DNA from: Pseudoscleropodium purum
Taxonomy: Eukaryota; Streptophyta; Bryopsida; Hypnales; Brachytheciaceae
Direction: 5' to 3'
Length of the DNA stretch: 64,000 nucleotides
Assembly: GCA_963969395.1 (NCBI GenBank)
Contig: OZ017796.1
Coordinates: forward strand, 36,136,243 to 36,200,242
This document shows, in pieces, positions 47,840-58,100 of this stretch. Within the stretch, counting starts at the first letter, position 1. Every line of letters begins with the position of its first letter. The position numbers and the translations under genes were made by a program. A model generated the notes under the pieces. The model ran no database searches, was not told the origin of the DNA, and saw nothing but the letters and a program-made list of their open reading frames with translations.

Positions 47840-48359
47840 ATTTGTTTCATTTAATTACACATGCTTATTCAAAAGCCAAAATATGACTAGGGATGATTAG
47901 CGACTACTCACAATCATATTCTAGGAGTCCTAAACTTTGTAGAAAAATATGATTGCAAAATATGACTGGTAGTTATATTTTGCCTTTCTACACTATGAGT
48001 ATATAATATACATCCATTGAGAACAACTAACATTTTATAGGGAACAGTACAGAACGTATTACAAGAATACTAGACATATTTATCAATCATATTTTTGCAT
48101 ATATGACTATATGCAATCATATTCTATAGTCACATTTTTGTAGGTTGACATTTTTTTTAAAGTTTTTTTTGGGCAGCCTCTTAAAAATTTGGGCAACCTA
48201 AAAAAAATTTAAATAAATTATTGCTCAAAATTGTAAAATCCTAGCCATTGTTTTTTTGGGGATCTTGAAATCTTGGTCGTTATGTTATAGGATTTTAAAA
48301 ACCTAGCTGCCACTTTTTTAGGGTTTTGAAACCCTAGCTGCCACTTCATTTGCTTCATC

Positions 48360-48890
48360 TTTTTTGTTTTTTGTTGCTTTTTAACTCTTGTTTCTTGTTC
48401 CTTCTTTTGTTTTTTGAAGTACTAATTGTTGTATTGTTATATTTTAGTTGTTATTGTTTAGTTGTTGCTTTTTAACTCTTGTTTTTTGTTCTTTTTTTTG
48501 TTTTTTTTCTTCTAATTGTTGTATTGTTATGTTTTTGTTGTTATTGTTTAATTATTGAGGTTCTAATTGTTGTTTCTTAGTTGTTACTAATTTGTTGCTT
48601 CTTATATCTTAGTTGTTGTTAGTTGTTGTTTTGTAGTTGTAGCTAATTTTTTGTTGTTTTTTAGTTGATATTAGTTTGTTGTTGTTAAGTTAGTTGCTGC
48701 TTCTTTGTTGTTGTTTCTTAGTTTTTTAATTTTTAGTTGTTGTTGGTTTGTTGTTGTTTTTTAGTTGTTGTTAGTTTGTTGTTGCTTCAAAGTTGTTGCT
48801 AGTTTGTTATTGTTTTTTAGTTGTCTCTTAATTATTGCTTCAAAATTGTTACTTCAAGGTTGTTGTTTCAAGATTGTTGCCTCAAGTTGG
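48360..48890. repeat. (TTG)n-rich low-complexity tract
   Basis: About 530 bp dominated by TTGTTG, TTAGTTGTTG and TTTTTAGTTG units in no fixed period, inside the CACTA element where the catalytic transposase region would be expected. Confidence 0.75.
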
Positions 48891-48902
48891 ATCTTAACTC
48901 TT

Positions 48903-49126
48903 CAGGGTTGACAGGACGGTCGGACGTTCGAGACGTCCGGACGTGGATGCTGTGTCCGCAGCGTCCGCTGGCATTCGCAGTCCGCTTGTCTGCCCGTCCG
49001 CCCCGCCCCGTCCGCCTTCCGATGGCGGGAGGGATGCTGCGTCCATTGGCGTCCGTGAGGACGGACGTCCGGATGTCCAGGTTACGGACGCTATTTTGGG
49101 GCGGACGTACTGATTTGTCAACCCTA
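48903..49126. mobile_element. GC-rich hAT-type MITE nested in the CACTA element
   Basis: A 224-bp insert flanked by the exact 8-bp duplication TAACTCTT (48895-48902, 49127-49134). Terminal repeats are CAGGGTTGACA and TAGGGTTGACA. An 8-bp duplication with CAGGG-type ends defines the hAT superfamily. The interior is GC-rich and full of GTCCG/CGGAC motifs in both orientations, predicting heavy secondary structure. The apparent open frames over this stretch are products of the repeat. Confidence 0.9.
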
Positions 49127-49328
49127 TAACTCTTACTTAATTGTTGTCTTTAAGACATTATTTTCTATTGTTTGTTATTTCTTGCCTTTTAATCTCTTAT
49201 TATCTTTTATTGCATCTAAACTTGTCCTATTCTTGTTTCTTATTGATTTTTAGTTTTAGTTCTTGTTGCCTCTTATTATATCTTAGCTTTTACTTCCTAC
49301 TATCTTTTAGTACTAACTTGAACAAAAA

Positions 49329-49705
49329 AATGACTCACTATAGTCATATGTTACATCAACCAAAATATGACTCACTACATTCATATCCCGTATCACTCAA
49401 AATATGACCCGTCGCAATCATATTTCATATCACTCAAAATATGACTCATTCACTTAAAATATGACTTACTACAGTCATATTCCATGTCACTCAAAATGTG
49501 ACTCACCAGTCATATTCCATGTCACTCAAAACGTGACTCACCAGTCATATTCCATGTCATTCAAAATATGACTTATTGCAGTCATATTCCACGTCATTCA
49601 AAATATGACTTATTGCAGTCATATTCCACGTCAACCAAAATATGACTCATTGTAGTCATATTCCACGTCAACCAAAATGTGACTGTGTAGTTACATTCTA
49701 CGTAG
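49329..49705. repeat. CACTA subterminal repeat array
   Basis: About nine imperfect direct copies of a 35-45 bp unit with 'cactcaaaatatgactca' and 'cagtcatattccatgtca'. Arrays like this near CACTA ends are the usual binding sites of the element's own accessory protein; that function is inferred from En/Spm. Confidence 0.75.
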
Positions 49706-50261
49706 GATTTTTAAAATTTTGCTCGGGTAGATCATGAAAATGTCAAGTCTCCAAAGAAAGTCAATATATACACCATGTTGACAAAATACGACTAAAAATG
49801 TTTTTTCATACTCCCAAATCCATATAACTGCAAATATAACTACCTAGTCATATGACTAAAAGAAAATCACTCAACTCAGTCATATCTCGTTCATCTACAG
49901 TGATTTTTGAGTGAATCACATTTTGTGATTTTGTGACTCACTATAGTTGTATTTTGCAATCATAAAACACTCATTTTTTTGTAGTGCTAACACCTAGACC
50001 TAATAGGATCTCAACATCTCAAAGACCAAAGATTGGAGTTATGACCTAAATTCATGAGAATTGGTCCTCCTTTCTTATTGGCACCAATTACATGAGTCAT
50101 CTTCTCAACCTCATAGTTGAGACCATGTCGAAATTTCCAATGGTGTCCCAACTTGAGGGTCTCTTTTAATTTGTTTATAGTTACTTTTGCCAAAGTAACA
50201 AGCTTCAAGCTAAGTTACAGAGGCTTGCTAATCTTTTGGAAACTAAGGGAAATAAAATGCT

Positions 50262-50780
50262 AAAAAACATAAAACATGTTGGATATCGATGGAGAGTTCA
50301 GCTACAAGAATTATGTCCAAGTACCTTATCCTTTTGATCAAAATGGGGGTCAATATGACTGCAACTCTTGACCACAAATTGCACTTTGGAGCTATTGATA
50401 ACTTTGACCTGTTGGCCGTTGTTGAATTTTTCCTTTCTTTGGCTTATTTCATTCCACTTGTAAACGTTGTACATTGCTTGATCAAGCTATCATAGGTGTG
50501 TAATATTATCATATGTGATTTTTTACAAGTTGTGAAGTTATGCTAGGGTGAGCTTGGTCGAATGTTTCTAAAAACTTCCACTACATTCTTGAAGACTGAT
50601 TTCCAATGCTATAGTGAACTTGTTTCATTGTCAAGTGATGAGATTCCTTTACAATGGTGTTTGTTTTGTAGAGACAATGGTATTTCCTACTGATTGTTTG
50701 ATTTTGAATACATCCATGTGTTTGCTCGTTGTCATAACAAGCAAACTGAAAACCACATCTTTATGAGGTAAGAAGAAGAC
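50262..50780 (+). pseudogene. hAT-like transposase fragment, C-terminal half
   Basis: A plus-strand frame reads MSKYLILLIKMGVNMTATLD, then AIDNFDLLAVVEFFLSLAYF and IPLVNVVHCLIKLS, and after shifts ICDFLQVVKLC, ELVSLSSDEIPLQWC and YIHVFARCHNKQTEN. The order and wording fit the later part of the same transposase-derived family as the fragment at 42055-42380. Frameshifts and stops are present. The two halves lie on the same strand on either side of the CACTA element. Confidence 0.5.
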
Positions 50781-51049
50781 AATCGACTCTCAGACAACAT
50801 TGAGCAACAATTTTCAAGTGAGTTTTTGCAGATTCTATTTTTAAAAAAACTTACTTTTTTTCATTTTATAATTTACTTATTGTATTGTTCGCTAAACATT
50901 TTTCATTGATGTTTATTCTCATTCCTTCATTGGTTTGTTTTGGAAATCTACTACTTTTGACTGTTGCAGTAAGTGCATAGGAAGGCCTATCTACAAGAAT
51001 TTAGATCTATGCCTTTCTTTTGGGCTTAATAATGGCTTGTTGGGGCTAC

Positions 51050-51500
51050 TTGACTACACGCATGTTTTCTATTATGTTTTTGTTTTGTCTTGTCATAATG
51101 GTTTTGCAGGGTTAGTATTGGGTTGCAAGCTCTTTTTGGTTCCAAATTTTTTAGACTTAGATCTTGCTAGTAGGTGCTGGATTATAAGCCTCTCTTGCGT
51201 CCTTTTTTGGGGGGTGACGGTGGCCTTGTAGGATTAGTGCTAGGCCTCGACTTTTTTTCTTGTTCTATTTTTTTGTTTAAATGACTTTACAGAAGCTACA
51301 TGATTGATGATTTGCTTGTCAAGGTGGTTTTGTAGAGGGGATGCAGGACTACATACTCCATTTTTTTGTGACCTACATTTTCCATATAGCTACTATATTG
51401 TAGGCCTCTTTTGTGTCCTTCATCTCACCAATGGTAGCCTTACAAGATCAATGTTGGACATTGGTTTATTTTCTTCTTCCATTTATTTTGTTCATTAGAG
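51050..51500 (+). repeat. Direct repeat of about 200-bp period
   Basis: 'ataagcctctcttgcgtcctt' with 'gtggccttgtaggattagtg' (51183-51240) recurs as 'gtaggcctcttttgtgtcctt' with 'gtagccttacaagatcaatg' (51400-51455). No coding capacity recognised. Confidence 0.5.
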
Positions 51501-52057
51501 AAATTCTTAGCGCTTTAGAGGGATGCTCCATAGTGACCGAATAAGTCTATTAATTGCCTAAAAAATAGTAGGGGCATATAACCATAGAGCATGGTCAAAG
51601 TGTGTGAATTTCACAAAAGATGTTAGGACTCAAAGTTATGAGGGTGTAGTAGGAATCTATTTAATAATCAACCGCTTGAGTTTTACTAAATTTGATTAAT
51701 TTTCCAATTAATCACCATGTATGTCATACAAGATAATTAATTGACAAATTAATCAATTTCAATGGATTACTTAACAAAATGAAGTGGATTTTGAGGCAAG
51801 TTGTCAAAATAACTAGAGATCTCTTATATTTTCCTACTAGCTTCAATAAATACTTAAATCAAGATGACAATAGATGAGAAGACAAGTTATTTATATAAGT
51901 GAGATAGTAGTAGGTAAAACAATGCATATGGGATATGTAAATTAGGATTAATAGGAGCACAACCACCCATAGTTAGGTCAAATGCAGAAATTGTATTCAA
52001 AATTGAATTTTAGACTTTATTAAGGCATAGTAAGGGAGATGGTTGTATATGTGACCT

Positions 52058-52149
52058 GGTTCTAAAAGCGACCTTTAATAGGGAGGTACATTTTTCTTTC
52101 TTCAATATACCAAAGGTGTACATTTTAGGAAAGGTCGCTTTTAGAAACC
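52058..52149. repeat. Short hairpin (AAAAGCGACCTTT)
   Basis: 'ggttctaaaagcgaccttt' (52058-52076) and 'aaaggtcgcttttagaaacc' (52130-52149) pair almost perfectly around a 53-nt loop. Part of the arm recurs at about 52309 ('tggtcgctttttta'), next to the larger foldback. Confidence 0.65.
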
Positions 52150-52330
52150 ACTGTATTTCAACTTCAAAAATTTGTAACTAATTCCAAGAAGGTCCAAAAA
52201 ATATGAAACGACTTGGGTTAGATACCAATTCCATTTTTGTATCAAAATTTATTGAAAATTGTTTCAAGGAGTTTATCTCCCCCTCAAAGATAATTACCTC
52301 TTAAATGGTCGCTTTTTTAGCCTCCTACTT

Positions 52331-52615
52331 TAGAATGATTTTTTCAAAAAACTTTGAATTAAAAAAAGTTGGAAAATCAAGATAGTTTTCATCCCAAAAT
52401 CCATTTGAGGTTTAAAGCCTTCAACAAAAAGTTATAGACAAAATTCGGAGAAGGTGTTTGAAAATGTCAAAGAAAATTTCTTTTTCAACCCTTTCAAAAT
52501 TGTATCCATAACTTTTAACTGGAGGCTCTAAACCTCAAATGGATTTTGGGAGATGAAAAGTAGCTTGATTTTCTGACTTTGATTAGTTCAAAGTATTTTT
52601 GAAAAAATCATTCTA
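52331..52615. repeat. Long foldback (inverted repeat), copy 2
   Basis: The left arm at 52331-52465 starts tagaatgattttttcaaaa, and the right arm at 52485-52615 ends with its near reverse complement. Internal matches include 'ccaaaatccatttgaggttt' with 'aaacctcaaatggattttgg'. Arms are about 130 bp with roughly four-fifths identity by eye. Same family as 1274-1650. Confidence 0.7.
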
Positions 52616-52689
52616 CTATGCCTAAATGGGGTTTAAAATTTGACTTTGAATATAATTCTTGCACTTGACAATGAATGATTTGTCTTCTA

Positions 52690-55140
52690 AATATCCCATA
52701 TCCTTTGAAGATTCATCATGGACAATTGATTTCTCTATAAAACAACCTCTTCACCCATCATCATGACTAATTGCCAATGAATTAGGTCTACCATGATGCC
52801 ATCAAAAAAACTATTGACACTAGACTAGATGACATTGGACTATTTTTGACACTTGCTTTCATTTCATAACATGATTAGAAAACAAGGTATGTAATAATTA
52901 GGGTTAAGGTGTATGACTATTCTTGAACCGTGATTATTTATGTACTTATATTTGGATTTTGAACCATTGATAGTGATCGGATATTACAACTTTAGGTTAG
53001 CAACTATAGAAGAAAAATAAATCATTGAGCAAAGTTAAATTTAAACTTGGGGTCCTTTTAGCTACTCCAAAGTAGCCCTCCGTGGGGTTGAGAATTTCTC
53101 TAATGAGGGTGGCTTTATAGGACCTAAGTAATTGGAGATTTTTGTTTCTTTTGCTTTGTTAGCTTGTGCATTTCATGAGTTATCACTTGCATTTGGATTT
53201 CAACGCCCCTTTGAAGATTTGTCAAGTTGAATTTTAGAATTGAATGAGCATTGGATGAACTTTGAATTAAAAGAGCTACTTGAATAATGAACAAGTTGAA
53301 TAGCTACTTAATTAACTTGTGATCTCACTTGCGGTTCAATGAACCTTCTAATGCATCTTATTTTGGTTCTATACAAAGATTGTTCACTACTTGAATGATG
53401 AATTTGATTGGCAGTTTCCTCAACAGGAACTTTTGGATGCTTTTGAGGTAATCTTATAGTTTTAGCAACAGGATGGAGTAGAAGAGAGTTTTCCACACCA
53501 CTTGGTTGTTCTTAAAAAAATTCTATTCTATAGCAAAAGCCATCAAGAAAAGGAGGCTTTTGAGTGACAAGGCAAGGCATATACCATTCCAAATACTTTC
53601 AACATCTAATCTTAACAACCAAGCAAACTTGTTTAAGGTGACTATGAGATCAAATTTGGATGCAATATGTGGACTACCCTACTATATGAACTCCATCATT
53701 AAGTTGTAGCCTAAGTTTTATTAGTCATGGCATTTGAGTACCTTTATCTTGGAATATTTTAAACTTGTTGGAATAGGTTGTTACTTGGTTCTTGGCTCAA
53801 TTGAAGATGAGAGGTGTTCCTCCACTTTGAAGTTTTTGAAATCATGCCAAAGAAATAGGTTAGGGAAATACTTGCCCTTTGTATAAAAGTTTGGCTAGAA
53901 ATTCTTTTCACTTGACAATCTTCTTTACAAAGAAGCAATAGAATCATGGAAAGTGTTGTTAAGGTTGGCCAATAAGGAGATGTATAAAGTAGGAGCTGTA
54001 GGAAACTAAGAGTAGTATTTTCCCCCAAAATTGGTTTCTTTAGTTTTTATAAGGTTAAGTACATTCTAAAACTCAAGAGCTAACCTTACATTGAGCTTTA
54101 GTGTTCATTTTTTGACACTACTCCAATTTGTTGTCAATTTGTTGCAAATGTGGGTGGAGCTTGGTGTTTCTACGATTCAATTTTTATGAGTACTAATCCT
54201 TCTAACATGTCTTGTGTGTTATGTGATGCAAAACACTCTAATTAGAAATTGTGTAGTTTTAGAAGGTTCAATTCCCTTACTAGTGGAATATGTTTGTTTC
54301 ATTTGTGACTTCTATCCATTTTGCACTTCCTTTCTTATAAGACATTCTTACAATCATGGAATTTAGTGAAATAAAGCATTCATGAATATTCCAAAGTATG
54401 TTGTGGTTTTGCTTTGCACTACAATTCACAACTATGAAACATATTTTTCTTTCATATAGCAAGCACTTACAGCCACAAGAAGGTGGACAGTTAGCTTTCT
54501 GTCATACACTCCAATGTGCCACATGTCATAAATTGCACTCTATCCGGAAAAAAAAATTGTATACAGAATACAATAATTTCCATTTCCATTTATTTTCACA
54601 TTTCCACCTACGGAATTAGGTGTCGCAGAAAAAGCTCAATAATAATGCACAGGTATAGCCTTCTCACGAATTCAGGAAAATAGGTTCTGGGACCACTGGT
54701 CATTACTGCTTTAGTACACCACTTGCATTGCCTCCACTGGAGTCATAAATCAAGATGACAGCTATTAGTTCAAGTCCTTGAAATAAACAAATTGCGATTG
54801 AGGCCATCTAAAGAGCTAAAGAGAAAATGACCCCAGATTGCTCTATAAAATAAGGCGTCCAGCGATTCAACAGCAATACCGTAGTCAATTCTTCTTCCAA
54901 ATTGCACTTCAAAGTGACGGATCTTCACAAATGTTCCGATCTAGAATACCGCAAGAATGTTTGGAGGGCACACCACCTTTCCAATCGAATTCAATCTCTT
55001 TCGTAAACATTAAACGTTTACAATAAAATGAATTGAGAAGCCAGTGGCAGGTACAACTACTAGAGATATCCGTGAAGTAGTGCATACACGGAACGAGGTC
55101 TGCGTAGTGGAAAACTCTGCGTGAAACTCCGCAAGTACTT
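52690..55140. other. Spacer; possible decayed element and MetRS 3' flank
   Basis: Minus-strand text at 53300-54030 looks weakly protein-like (for example LPQKHPKVPVEETANQIHHS), with stops throughout. It may be an old retroelement gag region, but I could not identify a family. From about 54600 rightward the composition fits the 3' UTR of the MetRS gene. Confidence 0.3.
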
Positions 55141-55151
55141 AACAGATGTCT

Positions 55152-58100
55152 CTATTTAATTCCACCATTAGTAATAGAGACAACTTTACAGACGCCAGAG
55201 GACGTGGTGAAAGGCACGTCTTTGTACTGCGCAACCAGATCACTTCCCGTATGCAGATCAGGCTGCACACTTTCCCAAATCTTCTTCTTGGGGTTGAGGA
55301 CATCATCAGGTTCGCCAGGAAAACCGGGGAATGTCACCCTCTCACCAACTTTGGCGTCTTCAGGAGGGGCCACCAGCTCAATCTCTGTATGATCGGCATT
55401 CGAAGCTGCCAACACCATAGCTTGAGACTTGATTCCCCTCATTGCTGCTGGCTTCAAATTGCAAAGCACACACACCTTCCGGTTCTGTACACCAACATGA
55501 TGCAACATTTTTAGTCCTCATATTCAAGAGAGGATTCCAAAGCACTAAACTATGTGTTATTTGAATACAGAATGAATAAGTTATGAATTGGTGAAGTGAG
55601 TACTACGTCTACGGGGTATCTCATGGACGCATCTCTGACAGTGAAACAACACAAGAATCTCAATTCTTAGAACTCACAATTCTAAATGAAACTGGTATCA
55701 TAAACAAGTGACATTTGAACCCACAGGAAATGGACCTCCTTACTAACTTTGTATGTGACTGAAGCCCACGTCACGAGTGTCCACCATACACACTAATACT
55801 CTCCATAACACGAATCGAGAGTACTAAATCACATACCTGCATTTTTTCAAGAGGGATAAACTTGACGAGACCACTGACAACTGTCCTGGGAGTGGACTCT
55901 CCAACATCAATTTGCTCTACGTACAATGAGTCAGCATCTGGATGCTTCTTCACATCTGTAATGAGACCAACTCGGATATCCAGTCTGGAGACATCCACTG
56001 GCAGATCCTTGACCACAGCTGGGGTTTTCTTTCCTGTTGCACCACCTTTTCCACCCTTCTTTCCTTTTGTTGCATTGTCTGGTGCAAAATCCCAAAATGG
56101 AGATAAGAAGGGAGAATCAGTTCCATACATGTAGAAGAGAGACAATCTCAAAAGAAAACCAATACTTAGCAACAGCTAACCAAGCAGTGATATTTCAGAT
56201 ATCGTTTCATAACTTATCATAACCAGATAGAGGCTGTACCAGTGGTTATATTTGATACCGACAGAGCCGCTGTTGCAGACTCCAATGCTGCAGCTCGGTC
56301 TGCCTGGCTGCCTGCAAACTTTTCTCTGTAACTCTCCACCTCTTCATCTTTCTGGAATAACAAATATGAACTCAGCTCTAATTGGGATTGCCGTGGACTG
56401 ACCAAGGTGCTCATGCTATACCAACAAAACACTAACAAAGCTAGACACTCTATCGTTGCACTATTTAAAAAGAGACAAACTTGCCCTTCTACGAGAAAGC
56501 AGTAAGACGTGCAAGAGATCTATCCTCGTGATTGCTAAGAACTGAACACTAATGTGGAGGTAGTGGGACAATTACCATTTCTGCAAAGATCGGCTCAGGA
56601 TTGCCGATAGTGTGGCCAGATTGGACCAGAGTCCACGGCTTAGAAGCTCGTTCCAAATCACCGTCTTCATCGACAAGCTTCATGGTCGATACCGGAAGAT
56701 TCAATTGCCCAAGAACCTGCATATGCAACAACAGATAAGCCCCAAAACATCTTTGTAGAACTTGGCCAGAGATAATTGCGCCTATCATAAATCTACCCCT
56801 TACTGGAAGCCGCATCCGTTCGGTTTCTCAGCAGCTAAATACGAATACCATATGAGTACTGGTCAAACTTAAAACAACAAGACACATTAGAATGCCAGAC
56901 AAGCAGCTGAAAACAATTGAAATGCACACTGCCATCAATTACATTCTTACCTTCTGGGAGAATGACGGCATGAAAGGCTCAAGAAGTGTAGCCAAAAGGT
57001 GCACTACCCCAACTGATGTCTTCAACACAATGGCACATGAAGGGCGATCCTCCTTATACAGCTTCCAAAATTGACTCTCCTGTCATTGGCATTATTTGTC
57101 AAGACAAAAGATAAGTTGTCACTCAACAGTACAAACAGACGCTCTAACAATCAAAGCATCCAGTACAATGAGATGGCAAAGTACGTTCTACCGTCAAAGT
57201 GCACCATCCATCCTTCAAACCAATTTAATTATTCAATTAACATACCTGCAAATACAGATTGCCAAGACTGGATACTTGCATCGCAGCTTTAAGACCACCC
57301 TTCAATTTCACTGCCTCCATACTCTTAATATAGTCATCAAGAGCAGCACTGATCTTAATAGCAAAGTTCTTGGTGAGTTCGTGTTCCTCAGGATTGCCGA
57401 CTTCTGGAATAACTTTTCCATAACCTCCTTCCCCTGCAATCACACGAAATACTTCAGCTATTTCAAGTACAAGGAGTTAAGAAACCTGAATATCTGACAG
57501 TTGGCTACGATCTGATTCAGCCTCGAAGTCATTTCAAAATCCAGTTCTGCCGAGCTTCTCTAAATAAAATTTATACGCTACGTAATAAGAATTCGTCGAG
57601 AAGTTGAAAGCTACGAACCTGCTGGTTTTGCTAGAAATGAAAGTGTTCGATGGACAAAGTTGCCGAGATTCTTCAGCAACTCATTGTTTTGTTTTGCTTG
57701 CAAGTCTACCCACGTAAACAATGTGTCGGATACCTACAGTCACATTAACGGCCATTGGTTAGCAACGAAGCACATGGTTATCATCAGGGCTAACTTCCCA
57801 TAATCTTGAATGTATAGTTGCATTCAAAGAGAACATGCATATATAGAGGCGTCTCAGAGAAAATCAATGGTCAGCTTAAACAATGTGCAAGACAACAAGA
57901 AGTAGAAGTTACCTCTGGCCGGTTTGTCAGAAGGTAGTATCTCCAAACTTCGACGGGTATGGTTGTGCTCTTCACATCGTTTCCAAAGACACCGACTCCT
58001 CGACTCTTCGAAAACTTGCCTGCACAACACCAGAAGCCGTAATGAGTTTCAATATCACACTACCTACTGTACAGAAATTAAGGCATTCAAATTGTGAAAC

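Larger units (their letters stand above)
44729..49986 (-). mobile_element. Degraded CACTA (En/Spm) transposon carrying transposase remnants
   Basis: The right end at 49986 reads ...tttttttgtagtg. Its reverse complement, CACTACAAAAAAATGAGTG followed by TTTTATGATTGC, aligns with the left end at 44729 (cacatacaagaatatgagc, then attttatgattgc). Both ends carry arrays of CATATTTTG/GTCATATTT subterminal repeats. Inside, DUF4216 and DUF4218 remnants lie on the minus strand, as in plant CACTA transposases, so 49986 is the element's 5' end. No 3-bp target duplication is evident (acc and cta), and I do not see the catalytic Transposase_21 (TNP2) domain. Length is about 5.26 kb. It contains a nested hAT MITE. 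Confidence 0.75.

Noticed and set aside
48821..49129. 102-residue plus frame and 75-residue minus frame
   Set aside because: They are translations of the GTCCG-rich hAT MITE bounded by an 8-bp duplication, not genes.
53308..54028. Minus-strand protein-like text, possible gag
   Set aside because: Multiple stops and no zinc knuckle, protease or RT motif seen; not enough to name an element.
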